From Cucumis sativus (taxonomy: Eukaryota > Streptophyta > Magnoliopsida > Cucurbitales > Cucurbitaceae): DNA of 64,000 nucleotides. The DNA lies in assembly GCF_000004075.3 (NCBI RefSeq), contig NC_026660.2, positions 6,448,001 through 6,512,000 of the forward strand, in the 5' to 3' direction. Shown here piece by piece: positions 37,220 to 49,513 of the stretch. Under the pieces are notes generated by a model that saw only the letters and a program-made list of their open reading frames with translations, had not been told where the DNA came from and ran no database searches. Each line of letters begins with the position of its first letter. Within the stretch, counting starts at the first letter, position 1. Made by a program: the position numbers and the translations under genes.

Positions 37220-39006
37220 AATTTGGGTGGTGGAATTGAAATTTTCAATTAGAGACTCGATCCAACGATAAAAAAATTAAAATTTTCAATTCAACCTATG
37301 TAATATGGATTGAGTTATACATATTATTGAGTTATTTCTAATTGGACTTGCATCTTTGGTTTAAATATTTATGCTTCATACAAAAATTTAGTTATATATA
37401 AATTTTGTTTTTTTTATTGATTTTTTGTGCACAATAATTTGGTTGCTATAATTTAGTTTTTCTATGGAATTCTATGTAAGTATTTTGTCAACTTTTTTTT
37501 TACTTGAGATACTTTTCCAAATTTAGAATTCAACTCGTAATGAAGTGGGATATAATTTCCTAATTTAGTCTTAAAACATTATTTTTTTTCAACCTGACAA
37601 TTTATATTTATATTTTCTCTCAACTTTTAAGATTTTTATTTTAATCCCTGTCTTTCTATTTTAATTTAGAAAATGTTATTTTTGGTCCAATATGACGACT
37701 TTGATTTCTAGGTTAGATTCTTCAACATAAATTTTGATTGTGTATTTCAAGAAATCTAGTAAATAAAGTATTATACTAAAATTTGAATTAGAAAATTTAA
37801 ATTGAAGTGAAAGTTGTAGAAGAATAATACTAAAAATTTTATTCAAACTTATAATATAATGTTTTTCTACTGGTAAATTCATACTTCCAATGTTGTTTTT
37901 AATGAGAAGCTATTAAAAAATATGATATGTTTCTCATTTTATTTAAAAAAAAGGTCATTTCTTGTTTTTCAAAAACGTTTTAGAAATGGTGTAAATATAT
38001 TAAAACAACAAAATCAAACATTCTTTAAACAATAAATTCTCCATCTCTATGTTTTCAAAATATATTACAACAATGTATTTATCACCCCTTCTTAAAATCC
38101 ACCTAATAAGTACGTTTGAACCTTTTATTTTAAAATGACTTTTTGTATAAAATTTTGACATTTTAGATAACAAAATACGTATATAATTTGCATGACTATC
38201 ACATGTCGTCTATTATATTTTTCCAACAAAAAAATTCATAAAAAAGATAAATTTTCATATATTTTTACCAACATAAAACAATGTTAAATGTGGTTCAAGA
38301 TAATGTTAGAAACTTATAAGCTAACTCAAGTCCATAGAATAATGAAGGAAACTTAAATAAAAGTTGGCTCACGATTAAAGTTGAAAACATATATATCGAT
38401 AGACAAATAATCAAGCTAGCATGCAGTTGGTTTGACACCTTGCAGTCTCGAGGGTTGGAAACAACTTTGATATCAATAAAGTTACACGTGAAATCACATA
38501 TGAATTTTGAGGGAAGACATTATAAGTAACTAACCTCATTTAACAAACCCAAATTAAGGAATAAGTAATTATCGAAAGAAAATCTTCACATTGTTTGTTA
38601 CTTTGAAAGTTATTAAAGTATAGTAAACTCGATATCAAGTCGATGCAAGGATCACATACAAAGGTTCGGTCGAAAAGCGAGACCAAATTAAAAGGAAGGG
38701 AATCAAAGATTAAGTCTACCAAAACCCTAGAGATCAAATAAATTAGCAATTAAATTTATTTATTATTTTGTACCCAATGAATTGAGAGCTAATGAAATTA
38801 AAAAAAAAGAAAAAAAAGAAAAGCAAAGAGCTTCATTATCTAAACTTTATTTGCTTTTTTCAACGTATAAAAAAACAATAAAAGTAAAAAAGAAAAGAAA
38901 AAAGGGACCTCTGAGCTTTTTCCGATTGTACCCTTCATTCAGTCTCTCTTCTTCTGCCTTAATTTCCAAGTAAATTAATATCTGAACCAGCAAAATCAGA
39001 AACCCT

Positions 39007-39036
39007 TTCTCTCTCCCTCTCTCTCTCTCTCTCTCT
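39007..39036. repeat. (CT)n tract in probable 5' UTR
   Basis: A CT run lies about 110 bases before the start codon of the Ser-rich protein gene. CT tracts are common in plant 5' leaders. Confidence 0.75.
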
Positions 39037-39145
39037 TGTTTCTATCTCTAAAATCCCACCATTATCAAGAACCTTAGAACGTAAAAAAGCACAGATACGA
39101 ATACCCATTTGCGTTTTTTGTCCAAGAACCACAAAAGTGGCCAAT

Positions 39146-39952
39146 ATGAAAATAAAGAACAAGGGAAAAGTTCATCCATCTCCTTCTTCTTCTTCTTCCT
39201 CTTCCTCTTCCTCCTCTTCTTCTTCTTCTTCTTCTTCTTCCGATGGGAACTTTTTCGATGTCTTGAACTATCTCCCGGTAGCGATTTTTGCTCTCATCTC
39301 CGTACTCACTGTCGATGACCGGGAGGTTTTAGCCTTCATGATGAGGAGATCCATGGAAACCTCATCCCCATCTTCTTCCGTTTCCGGAAAGAAATTTTCC
39401 AAGAGAGTTTCCAAGAAATCGGATGCTCCACGCGCTGGTTCTCATAGCGCGTGTGTTCACGCGCCTCCGTCTCTTACTTGCTTTGATTGTTACATGAGTT
39501 ACTGGGACCGATGGAACTCATCGCCTAATGGGGAGCTGATTCATCAAGCCATTGAAGCATTCGAGGAGCAATTAGCCAAAGGGGAGAAATCCAGCAAGAA
39601 CGTTAAAGGGAAGAGGAAGGACAAAATCAGCCGCCGGTCTTTAGATAAGTCATTGAATATTGTTTCGCCGCCGCTTTTACCAGTGCCGGAAACTCATCCT
39701 CTGCAGATTGATGAAGGTTCTTCTACCGCTCAGGCGACGTCGGGAAGTATCGATGTGGAAGTAGAAGAGAAGACGGCGGATGGAAGCTTAGACCCACCTC
39801 GGACTGAAGAAGATTCGGTGGAGTCAAGAGGGGCTTTAGTGGTTATTCCATCGCCTCCACCGAACAGCCATAAGGGTTTCGCCCGGAAGGTATGGCCGGA
39901 CGTGCTAGGGTTATTCAATTCTCGTTTATGGAGTCTTTGGAGTCCAAATTAG
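39146..39952 (+). CDS. Ser-rich conserved plant protein of unknown function
   Basis: A single exon of 268 residues runs from ATG at 39146 (MKIKNKGKVHPS). Residues 14-32 are an uninterrupted run of 19 Ser encoded by a TCT/TCC repeat. Next comes a hydrophobic segment (NYLPVAIFALISVLTV), basic stretches, and a block with several Cys and aromatic residues (PSLTCFDCYMSYWDRWNSS) continuing LIHQAIEAFEEQLAKG. A second basic region (KNVKGKRKDKISRRSLDK) follows, and the protein ends with KGFARKVWPDVLGLFNSRLW and WSPN. Base composition is clearly more GC-rich than its surroundings and the frame is long, so it is a real gene. I cannot assign a function; the ordered blocks suggest a conserved plant family. 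Confidence 0.78.
   Translation: MKIKNKGKVHPSPSSSSSSSSSSSSSSSSSSSDGNFFDVLNYLPVAIFALISVLTVDDREVLAFMMRRSMETSSPSSSVSGKKFSKRVSKKSDAPRAGSHSACVHAPPSLTCFDCYMSYWDRWNSSPNGELIHQAIEAFEEQLAKGEKSSKNVKGKRKDKISRRSLDKSLNIVSPPLLPVPETHPLQIDEGSSTAQATSGSIDVEVEEKTADGSLDPPRTEEDSVESRGALVVIPSPPPNSHKGFARKVWPDVLGLFNSRLWSLWSPN
39181..39240 (+). repeat. (TCT/TCC)n trinucleotide repeat encoding poly-Ser
   Basis: Sixty bases of TCT/TCC triplets lie within the coding exon and encode most of the Ser run. Such repeats readily change length between accessions. Confidence 0.9.
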
Positions 39953-41743
39953 AAATTCAGAAAATTAAAAAAAAAAAAAAAGGATGTTTTGATATTTTCC
40001 CACTCCTTTTTTTTTTTATTATTTTTCTTGAGACTCAAAATGAGAGCGTAAATTCCCAAAAAAAAAAAGAAGAAAAAAAAAAGAAGAAAAAAAGAGTAGG
40101 TGTTATTTTGCAATGGAATATATAGGGTATGGTCCCATCTTTGATCAACTTTTGAGAAATATGCCTTTCTTTTTTCTCTATTATTATTATTATTATTATT
40201 ATTAAATATTAGATGTTTTCTTTTTTTCCTTTTTTGAGTTATGGATTGTGTTTGGCTGCTCAGAAAATATGTAGGAAAATGAAAAGAAAATACATTTAAA
40301 ATATGTTTACATTAATAATGATTAGTTGTTTAGTTAAATGGGAAGTTGGAAATTTGCTTAATAATTAAGCATTCTGATTTGGTAGAACCAATTTCTGATG
40401 GCGACCCTTCAAACCCCCCTTCTCTCTCTTACTTCCTATATGAATTGATACTGCCCTTTTTTTAAAAAAATAAATTGTTTTTATTTAATTTGAGTTGAGT
40501 TGTTTTTATTTTCTTAGTTTTCTTTTTTTATTTTTAATTAATAATGCTTTGGGGGACAATTTTTCTTGTGTTTGAGTGAAAGTTTTATTTGAAAATAGAA
40601 ATGTGTGATAGGAAACAATCAGTCAAAATTTAATCTTGTTCGTGGAATCTTTAGCACTTTCTTTTTTTTGTTTATATAAATAGAAAACACAATGTTATAT
40701 AAAGCAATCTATCAATTTCCCAATATTCAATTCTCTTGGAATTATTTTCATCATTTTTTGTTGTGGGGATATTGGTTCATTTTGTTTGGGACCTTTGAAT
40801 TAAATACTATTTGTCCTCCATCGATTATATCTTCAAGTTGTATAGAGAAAAAATAGTAATTATGTTGTGGATAATAGAATCTTGAAGTATGTAAAATTGC
40901 ATGGATTGATTGATGTTGATTTTGGGCAGCATTGGTACAAGAAATCTAAATGAATTTTTTTCTATTACAAATGTAATTAACTGCCATAATTAGAATGAAG
41001 ATATAGTCTTTAGATTCTATAAATTTATAGACTGTTTAGTGGTTAAAAATAAGTGTTTGTTTTTAACAACTTCAATTACTTTTGAAAATTCTTGATAAAA
41101 AGAAATAGTAAAAGCAAAAAGCCAAATATTTGTAGAATTTATCAGTTCATTAATAATGTTGTACACTGCCATTTTTTTGTGGACAGAATGTTACATTTAA
41201 GGTACTGCTCTATAATAATAATTTGTCCTTTTATTTATGTATTTTTTTAAAAAAAAGAATTAAGAATTAAGAATTGTGGATAACATTGTAAAAATAAAGG
41301 CACCGTCGAATCGTAGACGGCCACATGTCAAATATGTGTATGAAGAAAATATTAAAAATGCCATATCTTGTTTCAAAATGAAAGGAATAGAGTGGCTCAA
41401 CAACCATGTGGGAGACACTTGGAATTGCCAAAAATAACTCTCTCCAACCCCTAACCCCTAAGCTCTAATGTCCTTCCCAATTATACTTTGAATTCACCTA
41501 TTATCTTATTCCTTCTCATTTCCTACTTTCTCTTCTTCTTTTTTTCAATATCAACTCATACTCTACCAACAATACACATTGATACAAACTTGTTATACCT
41601 ATGATATTCTTTAGGTTGGCATTAGTTGGCTTTTCATTTGAATTCATGGAGGATTCAAACTAAGGAATTGAATTGACGATAAGAACACTCTTGAACATGT
41701 AATAAAGGGATGAGAAAAACAAACATTTATTGCATTAGTTTCA
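39953..41743. other. Intergenic, AT-rich
   Basis: 3' UTR of the Ser-rich gene with poly-A and (ATT)n (about 40173-40203) tracts, then AT-rich spacer up to the first PPI-like gene. No coding region is supported. Confidence 0.6.
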
Positions 41744-44012
41744 TTAAGAAAGAAGTTCAAAGGGATCCTCACTATCTTTCATCAACCATTTCAATCTAGT
41801 TTTAGAAAGAGTATCTGGTTTAATAATTTTCCGAGTGTCCTCAACCTCTGGCTTTTGGTTGTTCATCGTCATCCTCCCATCCACACCAAGATGTCGGTTT
41901 TTTAACGACGGGTTGACTCTCTTTTTGTAATCGTTTCTGAATTCCATGTTATCATTCCACTGGTGCATAAATTTTTCAACCTGTTTGTAATGGAAATATT
42001 AGTTTTCATAAGTTCTCAAAATCCTAAAACTGTTTATGAACAAGGAGAGCTATAGCTAATGTAACAATGAATATCATGGAGAGTTTAATTATAACATCCT
42101 TTCCCTAAAAAGAACAAAGAAACAATAAACAAGGGATATTGGAATAACCTGTGTTTGAGATACTTCTTGAACTGCTGCAATGTCTTTCTTTTTAACAAGT
42201 GCTTCAACTTTCTTCATGAGGGAACGGTATTGGTAGTAGGAAGCATTCTTTACACGAAAAAAAACCAAAAACATTGATAAATTAGTTCAAACTCAACTTA
42301 CATCATGAGAAATCAGCAAATAATTATGCAATTCAGGATATGGTGATCTAAATCAATGACTACACTGAAAATAAAAAGCAGAATTTTCATTTCTATCAGT
42401 AGATATAACTTATAAAACAACCTGATATATGCATTATTTATCTTTTTCAAACAAAATTTCTCGTTTATTCACATGCTCGGTAGACAGGGCCAGGTTTCTA
42501 TACTTGATGTAGCATGATTTAAGTGCAAAATTAGAGTTCATAAGTTTCCAATTATCATTTATACCTCTTCCCCATACTGCTTCTTCAGTCTAAGAATGGT
42601 TGTGTATGCGTCATCTTTTTTGCGATTTGCATCTGTGAAGAGCTTTTGTAGAGAACGTATATCTTTTTCTACCTTCTCGAGTTCTAAATTTACCTTCCGA
42701 ATTTCGGTTATTGTTTTCCTTTGTCTTTCCCTTGGTTGAATTGAACTGTTGTTGAGCATCTCTATCTGCAACATTCAACATCACAAATTTTTTAGTTATA
42801 GTTGTATGCCAGAAAAAAAAAAAAAATCTACATTTTATTTTTGGTTCTTACTTCTTCTTGAATGGACTTTTTTGAGCTTAGAGAGTTCCACAATTTTCCA
42901 TTCACTACGGCATTAGCAATGGCTTTCTCCATAATAACTTCATGATGTTTTATGCCTTTGAGAATGGCTTGTTTACGAGCATTTTCATCGGATTCTGTAC
43001 GCCCCATGTAGTTGGTGGGAAATTGTCCTCGCAAGCGCTGAATCTGTTCATGAGAACCAAGAAACTTAAGAAAGAACATAATTCATGTACTAAAGATCAA
43101 AGGATAAAAAACGAGAAGTAGAATTGAATATTCTATTAATGCTCAAGGTTTAATATTACAGGAGCATGAAGTTCATCTAATGTGATGCCCCCATCCTTCC
43201 CTTGGCTTGCATTGACTTCCCTTAATAGCTTTCTCTCATCAGCCATGTTTTTACAGCCATGTAGCATCAAGAAATGCAGTTTCTGCTCACATGATAAATC
43301 TATTACATAAGACAAACAAGATCGAGAGCGTCACAGAAATGCACGAGAAAGAGTTCAATTGACAATACTTGCTTATCGACTTCCCCTGACGACAAGCACG
43401 AGTTGACCGGCTTTCCTTTATATGCGTTGTTTGCAAAGGTCAGTTTGTCTAGTGATAGATGCAGGATGTCCAATCTCTCCTTATGCCATTTTATGGTGAG
43501 TTCATAATAATCATACTTCTTCATCCAGCTCAATTTTGAGCGCACCGCGTCGCGATCCATCTACAAACAGAATTCACTAAATTCAATGTGTTTTATACCA
43601 CTATCAGTTCATAAAGGAAATCCGATTTTTGTCCAATGAATGAAAAGTTACAATCTTCCATTGTTGAGGGCTCACATGGGCTAGTGCCAACCAGCTGGAG
43701 AGTTGAGTAAAACGTTCTGAAAAGAAAGGCTATGGTTTATTTTTCACATACCATCTTTTCCCGTATCTTTGTGGCTAGCAGAACTTGGTCTCGATTCGTC
43801 TTGTCAATCATCTCTTCAGCCTTCTTGATCATGGCATCCAAATTTGGGTTCTCAAGTGGCAAAACCTTCACAAAATAAAAATGTCGAACAACTCCAACAG
43901 GCATTTCATCATCAGAACAATCTATTATCCCCTCTTCACCAATTACTTCCGATCCTTCTTGTTCTTCCACCATATTCTTCTCTCTACAATTGAATTGATC
44001 ACCTTCTTCCAT
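41744..44012 (-). CDS. Proton pump-interactor-like protein, copy A (intact)
   Basis: Seven coding exons with matching phases: 44012-43752, 43560-43369, 43282-43160, 43043-42852, 42765-42565, 42247-42149 and 41980-41744, giving 434 residues. Family blocks in order are HFYFVKVLPLENPNLDAMIKKAEE, ERLDILHLSLDKLTFANNAY, NMADERKLLREVNAS, a long coiled-coil segment (ELEKVEKDIRSLQKLFTDAN), KKQYGEE/NASYYQYRSLMKKVEALVKKKD and VEKFMHQWNDNMEFRNDYKK. These match plant PPI1-type proteins, which bind the regulatory tail of the plasma-membrane H+-ATPase. The protein is shorter than typical PPI1 and lacks the long tail and C-terminal hydrophobic anchor. A spliced leader exon ends at 44249; an upstream in-frame ATG there would add residues, but it is not shared by the other copies, so I start at 44012. 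Confidence 0.87.
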
Positions 44013-44248
44013 GGTGCTTTTCTTTGCCTAATGCAGAAACATACTTCAAACTAAATATAAAAAAACCTTTCAAAAACACTGAAAGAAATTGCACCCAGTT
44101 CATAACTAAAGCATCGGGCTCTAGTTTTGTGTGTAAACTAAAACTAATTCACATTACAGTGGCAATGTCAAAGCTTCATAACTAAAGAAAAATTCAAACT
44201 TAAGGATGAAAAACAGACCAAGAAAAATAGACAAGGGGTTTGATATAC

Positions 44249-44425
44249 CTCAAAATCAAAACAATGGGTGTCTGAACTTGGTGCTGTGAATGGGAGAAGA
44301 TGGTAGCCTTGATCAGATTCCATGGAACCACCATTTGAATGATTTTTATAGAACAATGGGAAGTGGATTTGTTAGCTCAGAATTGAGCACTTGCTCCCCA
44401 CGCCAAGTTTGTATTTAAAATATTT
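44249..44425 (-). other. Leader exon of PPI-like copy A
   Basis: On the minus strand, a donor GAG|GTATAT at 44249/44248 is matched by an acceptor before 44027. A TATATAAAT box lies at about 44453-44462, so transcription would start near 44425. The same leader donor is found in copies B and C. The leader contains an ATG in frame in copy A only, so I treat it as mostly untranslated. Confidence 0.55.
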
Positions 44426-44429
44426 GTAA

Positions 44430-45760
44430 ATTCAAGTCAACTGTTTGTTGGATTTATATATAGTGATCATGTTCAACCCTTTTCACAAATGATTAAAAGA
44501 TTCTCTTAAATGTTTGAATGAGGCTAAATTATTGTCCATATGATAAAAAAAAAAAATCAGAAAACCAAGCTCAAATCACAGAGACTGAATTGAGTTTCCT
44601 CTACTTCATTCTACAACTTTGGCGTTAATAAAATAAGGGTTGATTTATCAAAATATTAGTTGGTTCCTTCAAATGTAACACAACTATCTCTTGTCGTTGG
44701 CATTCACCCGAATCAATTAGATAGAAGCTAAACTGTGACACACATCGAATCTAAGTCTGCATGGGACAGAGAATATGTGAATTTTAGAGAGGAGTATGAG
44801 AAATATTGGGAGAATTACATCAGTAATTTCTCAACCTTCTTACAACATGATTTTTTTTTTTAATATAATATTTCATATAGAATTGATTAAATAATAAATA
44901 TTAATCACAAGACTTTATTCCATAAATCTATGAATTTTTTAGTCTTAGAAAATAATAATAAATGAAACTACATGAAAGTGAGATTTCATCACCTATCTAG
45001 TTTTAGGGTGGGTTTGAAATACATTCTTAACTATTTAAATGTAAAAAAAATATTTGATAACCGCTCAAAATAAATAAAACAATTTTCGAACGGGGGTTTG
45101 CAAGTTGTTAGTTACTGTTTTGTAATGAATATTTTCTTTGAAAAAAAATTCATCAAAAGAGATAGTCTTCTTTAAAAACATTTTTTTCTTAAGTCAATCC
45201 AAATAGATCGAAAAGAAATCTAATCTTTAGGTTAAAGAACTTCTCTAAATAAGTTTAAATTTTGTATTTTTTTCTTTAAAACAAAAACCAGTTAAAATTC
45301 AATTTAGTTATATTATCAAAATGAACTTAGCTCAATATCCCTTCTATGCAATTATTGTACTAAAAATCAATTTAGTTATGTTGTAAAAGTTAATTCTTTT
45401 TCATTGTCACGGTAGCTATGTTCAAGAAAGTTTATTGTTGCTTCCGAACAAAAAAATTGAGTACATTACAACTTCGAATCAGTACACATTGATATTTTTG
45501 AATAATACTTACAGAAATGGAAACATTTGAGCAACAAATAACCAAACAAAATCTTCAAGCATATGTAATATGTGCAAGTGAACAATAAATTTTACAAGGA
45601 CACAAGCTGAGAAATTTTGTTGACATGTATATACTTTTTAATCTATGAGAGCTAGAACTTGACTAATCTCATCAGACAACCACTTGACGCTACTATATTT
45701 GGTTACCAAAGAAACTCATACGTTACATCTTTAGTCAACCATGATTTAAATCAATGACCT
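44430..45760. other. Spacer between PPI copies A and B
   Basis: The left end holds the copy A promoter: a TATA box and a TTGAC word on the minus strand at 44436-44440. The rest is AT-rich with no supported gene. Confidence 0.55.
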
Positions 45761-45764
45761 TCCA

Positions 45765-48700
45765 CATCTTTCATCAACCATTGCAATCTAGTTAAGGAAA
45801 GCACCTCTTTTAACAAAGACATCGACTCTCTGTTCCTAATCACTTTTGAAATCTGAGGCAATTGTTATGTTGTATAACCTTTTCAACCTGTTTGTTAGAG
45901 GGCGAAAGAAAAAAGAAGAGTCAGTTCTCAAGCTCTTAGAACTCAAGTTGTAATAGCATGTGCAAGCTAATGAAAAACCTGTGCTCGAAATAATTCTTGA
46001 AGTGCTGCAATGCTTTCTTCTCAGCAAGTTCTTCAACTTTCTTTGGGAGAGGAACCAGCGTTCTTAACATATAAAATACCACAGAATATATCAGATCTCT
46101 AGTTTAAGAAAAGCTAACAAAATATTACTACGGTTTTTGGATCTTGGATATTAAGTCTCTCCCACTTAGTTTCTTTGTTTTTATTACCTACTTTTCAAAA
46201 ATTCTTTTAAAATTGGTCAAGTTTTGAAAAACAGAAGAAACGGTTCTTAAAAACTTTGTTTTTGATTTGACTAAAAAACCACATGTTACTTCCAGAAATT
46301 TGAAAATTATAGTAGGAAATATGAATAAACAAACATAAGTTTCAAAAATAAAAAACTAAAAACTAAATTAACTTATTTAATCAACTGCACAATGATTACA
46401 ATCAAGCACTAACTATGAAAAAAGAAAGAATCTTGGTGTCTAACAGACATAAGATATCATAACAATGTCACAACACAAACCTTTCTTCTTTTCGACAAAA
46501 ATTTTCACTTACTTCGCAGTACTTTGCAAGTGAAGAGAGGAACAAAGGCATACTTCTAAACTTTCTTTTAATTATTTGGTTCAACAAGCAAATGGTAGAA
46601 GATCAAAATTGAACTTTCGATTGGTAATTAATGCCTTAATCCACTAAGCTATGCTCGGATTGGTTACCGACTTATAATTTGATGAACGAACTGAGTGCAA
46701 ATTTAATATAACTAAGCAATAAAATATTCAGTTTGTATGTGATCAGTTTATCATATATACCTCCTCTTCGTATTGCTTCTTCAGCTTAAGAATGATGCTG
46801 TATGCCGCGCCCTTTTTTCGATTGGTATCTTTCAAGCGTTTCTGCAGAGAACTTATATCCTTTTCTATCTTCTCCAACTTTTTTTTTAACTTTATAATTT
46901 TGATATTTATTTTTTTGTGATTATGCTCAACCTGACCTGAGTTGTATTCGTAGCTGTGTTCCTCCTGCAACTGTTCATTAACAAGAAACATTGCACAAGT
47001 ATGAATTACAACTTATAGAATATGATAAATCTCTAACATTTCCATTAGACTAGATTATACAAAAAATACCCTTGAACTTTTGGGTAGGCTCGTTTCATTT
47101 TAAACCTTGACCTTTGAAACTGTACCAATAAATACCCTTAGAAAGTTTTCCCACAAAAATGATATCAGGAAAGTTGTCTCTAAAGATGGTGTTTGAAAAT
47201 TGAAATACTTACCTGACATCATTTACAATATCATTCATGTAAATTGATGTTAGAGTTGATATTTAAGAATAGAGTTTGTGAGTGATGATGTAAATGATGT
47301 TCATGGTATTTTTGAGTTGAACTGAATTGTAGAACTGATCTTAGGCATCAAGATAGTTCGAACTAAGTCGTAAAGGATGTAATGTAGGTTTTTCAAATTT
47401 TATAATCAGCTATCCTTCCAATTCGTAATATCATAACCCTCCATTTTATGGGAAAAAAAGAAGAAGAAAAAACTCTCCAAGGGGTACTTTCTGAATAAGT
47501 TCTAAGTTCAAGGATTAAAATGAAAAAAAAATGCTAAAAGTAATTGAAACATGCCCCAAAGTTTAGGTGTGCTTTGTCTAATTTAACCTTTGTTTATGGC
47601 TCTTACCTCTGCTCGTATGGCTTTTTGTGAACCTAAGGAGTTCCACAATTTTCCATTCACAACGGCATCAGCAATAGCTTTCTCTCTAGCAATTTGATGT
47701 TGTTTGATGTCTTTGAGAATGGTTTTATTACGAGCAGCATCATCAGCGGCTTTCGCACAATCCCTATAGTTGTAGCACATTTGCTCTTTTAGGCGTTGAA
47801 TCTGTTTGCATAAACCAATAGGCTTTAGAGATATGATAATTCATACAAGTAATAAAAATCACAGGAATTGAACCAAAAGTTGAAGATTAATGCTTAATAT
47901 TAAATATTACAGGAGCATAGAGTTCTTCTACTGTCATGCCATCATCCTTCCCTTGGCTTGCTTTGATCTCCCTTAATAGATTTCTCTCATCAGCCATGTT
48001 TTTACGGCCATGTACTATCGAAAATGACAGTTTCTGCTCAAACATCAACAAATGTATACACACACATTAATAAAATGAAGATCAAGAAACTCTAAGATGT
48101 CACAATGAATACAAAAAGAAATTGAGTTGAATAGGCCATACCTGCTTATCGACTTCCCCTCCCGACAAGCACGAGTTAATCGATTTCTCTTTGTATGCAC
48201 TGTTTGCAAAAGTCAGTTTATCTAGTGATAGATGCAGGGTATCCAATCTCTCTTTCTCCCAATTTGGGGAAATTCCACAGTTATCATAGTAATTTATCAT
48301 GCATAATTTTGCCCTCACATCATCGCCATCCATCTACAACGAAAACTTATGAAAATCAATGTCTTATAGATCATTAATCAACATCACTTCAACAAAGAAA
48401 AAACTAACTTTTCAAGTTATAGAAAATTCTAATGATCTATTTATTGGAAGAGGCTAGAACCAAACAAGGAGAATTGACTATAATGTTCAACCAGGATTAG
48501 GAATGACTACGGTTTCTTTTCACATACAACTCTTTTCCTTATCTTCTGAGCTAACAGAACTTGATCTTGATTCATCTTTCCAATCGTCTCTTCAGCTTTC
48601 TTGATCATGGCATATACTTCAGGATTCTCAAGTGGCAAAACTTTGACAAAAGAAAATTGTCGAACTGGAACAGGCATTTCATCGAATATTTGGTGTAGAT

Positions 48701-49010
48701 AATCATAATAATCCACTATCAGCTCATCACCAGCAGGTTTCTGTTCTTCCTCCACCACACCCTTCACTCCATAATCGAACTCCCCTCCGTGCATGGCGGG
48801 GCTGTTCTTTGCCCAATGCAAAAAAGGCTTCCAACAAAGAGAAAAAAAGAAACCCATGAAAAAATTTCAACGTATTCACATTCCTACTGATTCATAACTG
48901 AAGAAAATTCAAAGAGCAGAAGAAAAACAGAGTGCAGAAAAAAGAGAAGGCGTATGATACCTCAAAATCAAAGCAATGGGTGTTCCAAATTCTTGGTGGG
49001 AAAGGGATTA
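45765..49010 (-). pseudogene. Proton pump-interactor-like copy B (pseudogene)
   Basis: Exons corresponding to copy A are recognisable: 48794-48528, 48333-48142, 48033-47911, 47801-47607 and 46970-46761 are all open and in phase (for example QFSFVKVLPLENPE, ERLDTLHLSLDKLTFANS, NMADERNLLREIKASQG, EKIEKDISSLQKRL). The next exon (46062-45979) is 84 nt against 99 in copies A and C. It has lost 13 bases early and 2 bases later and runs into a stop (KESstop). The last exon (from 45887) carries a TAG where copy A encodes the NDYKKRV block. The acceptor before the first coding exon has also changed from ttag|G to ttgg|G. These are independent lesions. A shortened product from the first five exons cannot be excluded. 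Confidence 0.83.
46560..46665 (-). repeat. tRNA-derived SINE-like repeat
   Basis: On the minus strand the sequence reads GAGCATAGCTTAGTGGATTA followed by AGGCATTAATTACCAATCG. TAGCTTAGTGG (46651-46641) fits the RNA polymerase III A box. About 35 bases on, AGTTCAATTTTGATC is a degenerate B box (GGTTCGANTCC expected). It lies in the intron between exons 5 and 6 of PPI copy B. No cloverleaf-competent tRNA is present, so it is a tRNA-related SINE or tRNA pseudogene. Confidence 0.45.
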
Positions 49011-49019
49011 GACAGTAGC

Positions 49020-49508
49020 TTTAATCGAATATAGGGAAACATTCTTTGATTAGTTTATATGAAGTTAATATGTTAGCTCTCTTCTCAGGACTTGCTCCTC
49101 ACGCAAAGTTGGTATGTGAAATATCTTTATTGTCGACGAGTCAACTGTTCTTCCAATGGTTATGGTCAACATGAACGTTGTTTACTTCTTTCACAATATC
49201 AAATATTTATTCATAATCTTAAATCACCAATTCAGTACAATTTTATTTTATAAATAAAAGTTATATTAATTAGAAAATAAACCATATGAACTTTACTTAA
49301 ATTTTAAGATAAATTTAATATAATATCGAACTGATTATAATTTATTAAATGTTTTTATGAAAAATTGTTATGAATACAAAAAAAAAATGAAGTTCTTTAC
49401 ATACTTACATAACCGATAAAAGTCTACATTAATAGAAATAGATAGAAGTCTATAAATGTTTACCGTAGATAAAATTTGTATTTTTGTTATATTTTATGGA
49501 AGAATAGT
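49020..49508. other. Promoter side of PPI copy B and AT-rich spacer
   Basis: A conserved upstream block shared with copies A and C (ttgctcctcacgc, 49092-49104) and a TTGAC word (49140-49144, minus) lie here. The rest, with agatagaagtctataaat near 49440, resembles degenerate MITE sequence. Confidence 0.5.
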
Positions 49509-49513
49509 AAAGA

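Larger units (their letters stand above)
33594..39145. other. Long AT-rich intergenic region
   Basis: This contains the 3' UTR of the membrane protein gene, several AT dinucleotide runs (36790-36812, 37182-37219, near 35325) and, at its right end, the leader of the Ser-rich protein gene with a (CT)n tract (39007-39036). Short frames such as that at 34158 have no domain or splice support. Confidence 0.6.

Noticed and set aside
44249-44356. N-terminal coding exon of PPI copy A (MESDQGYHLLPF...)
   Set aside because: The homologous leader exons in copies B and C lack the in-frame ATG or read out of frame, so it is better treated as untranslated leader.
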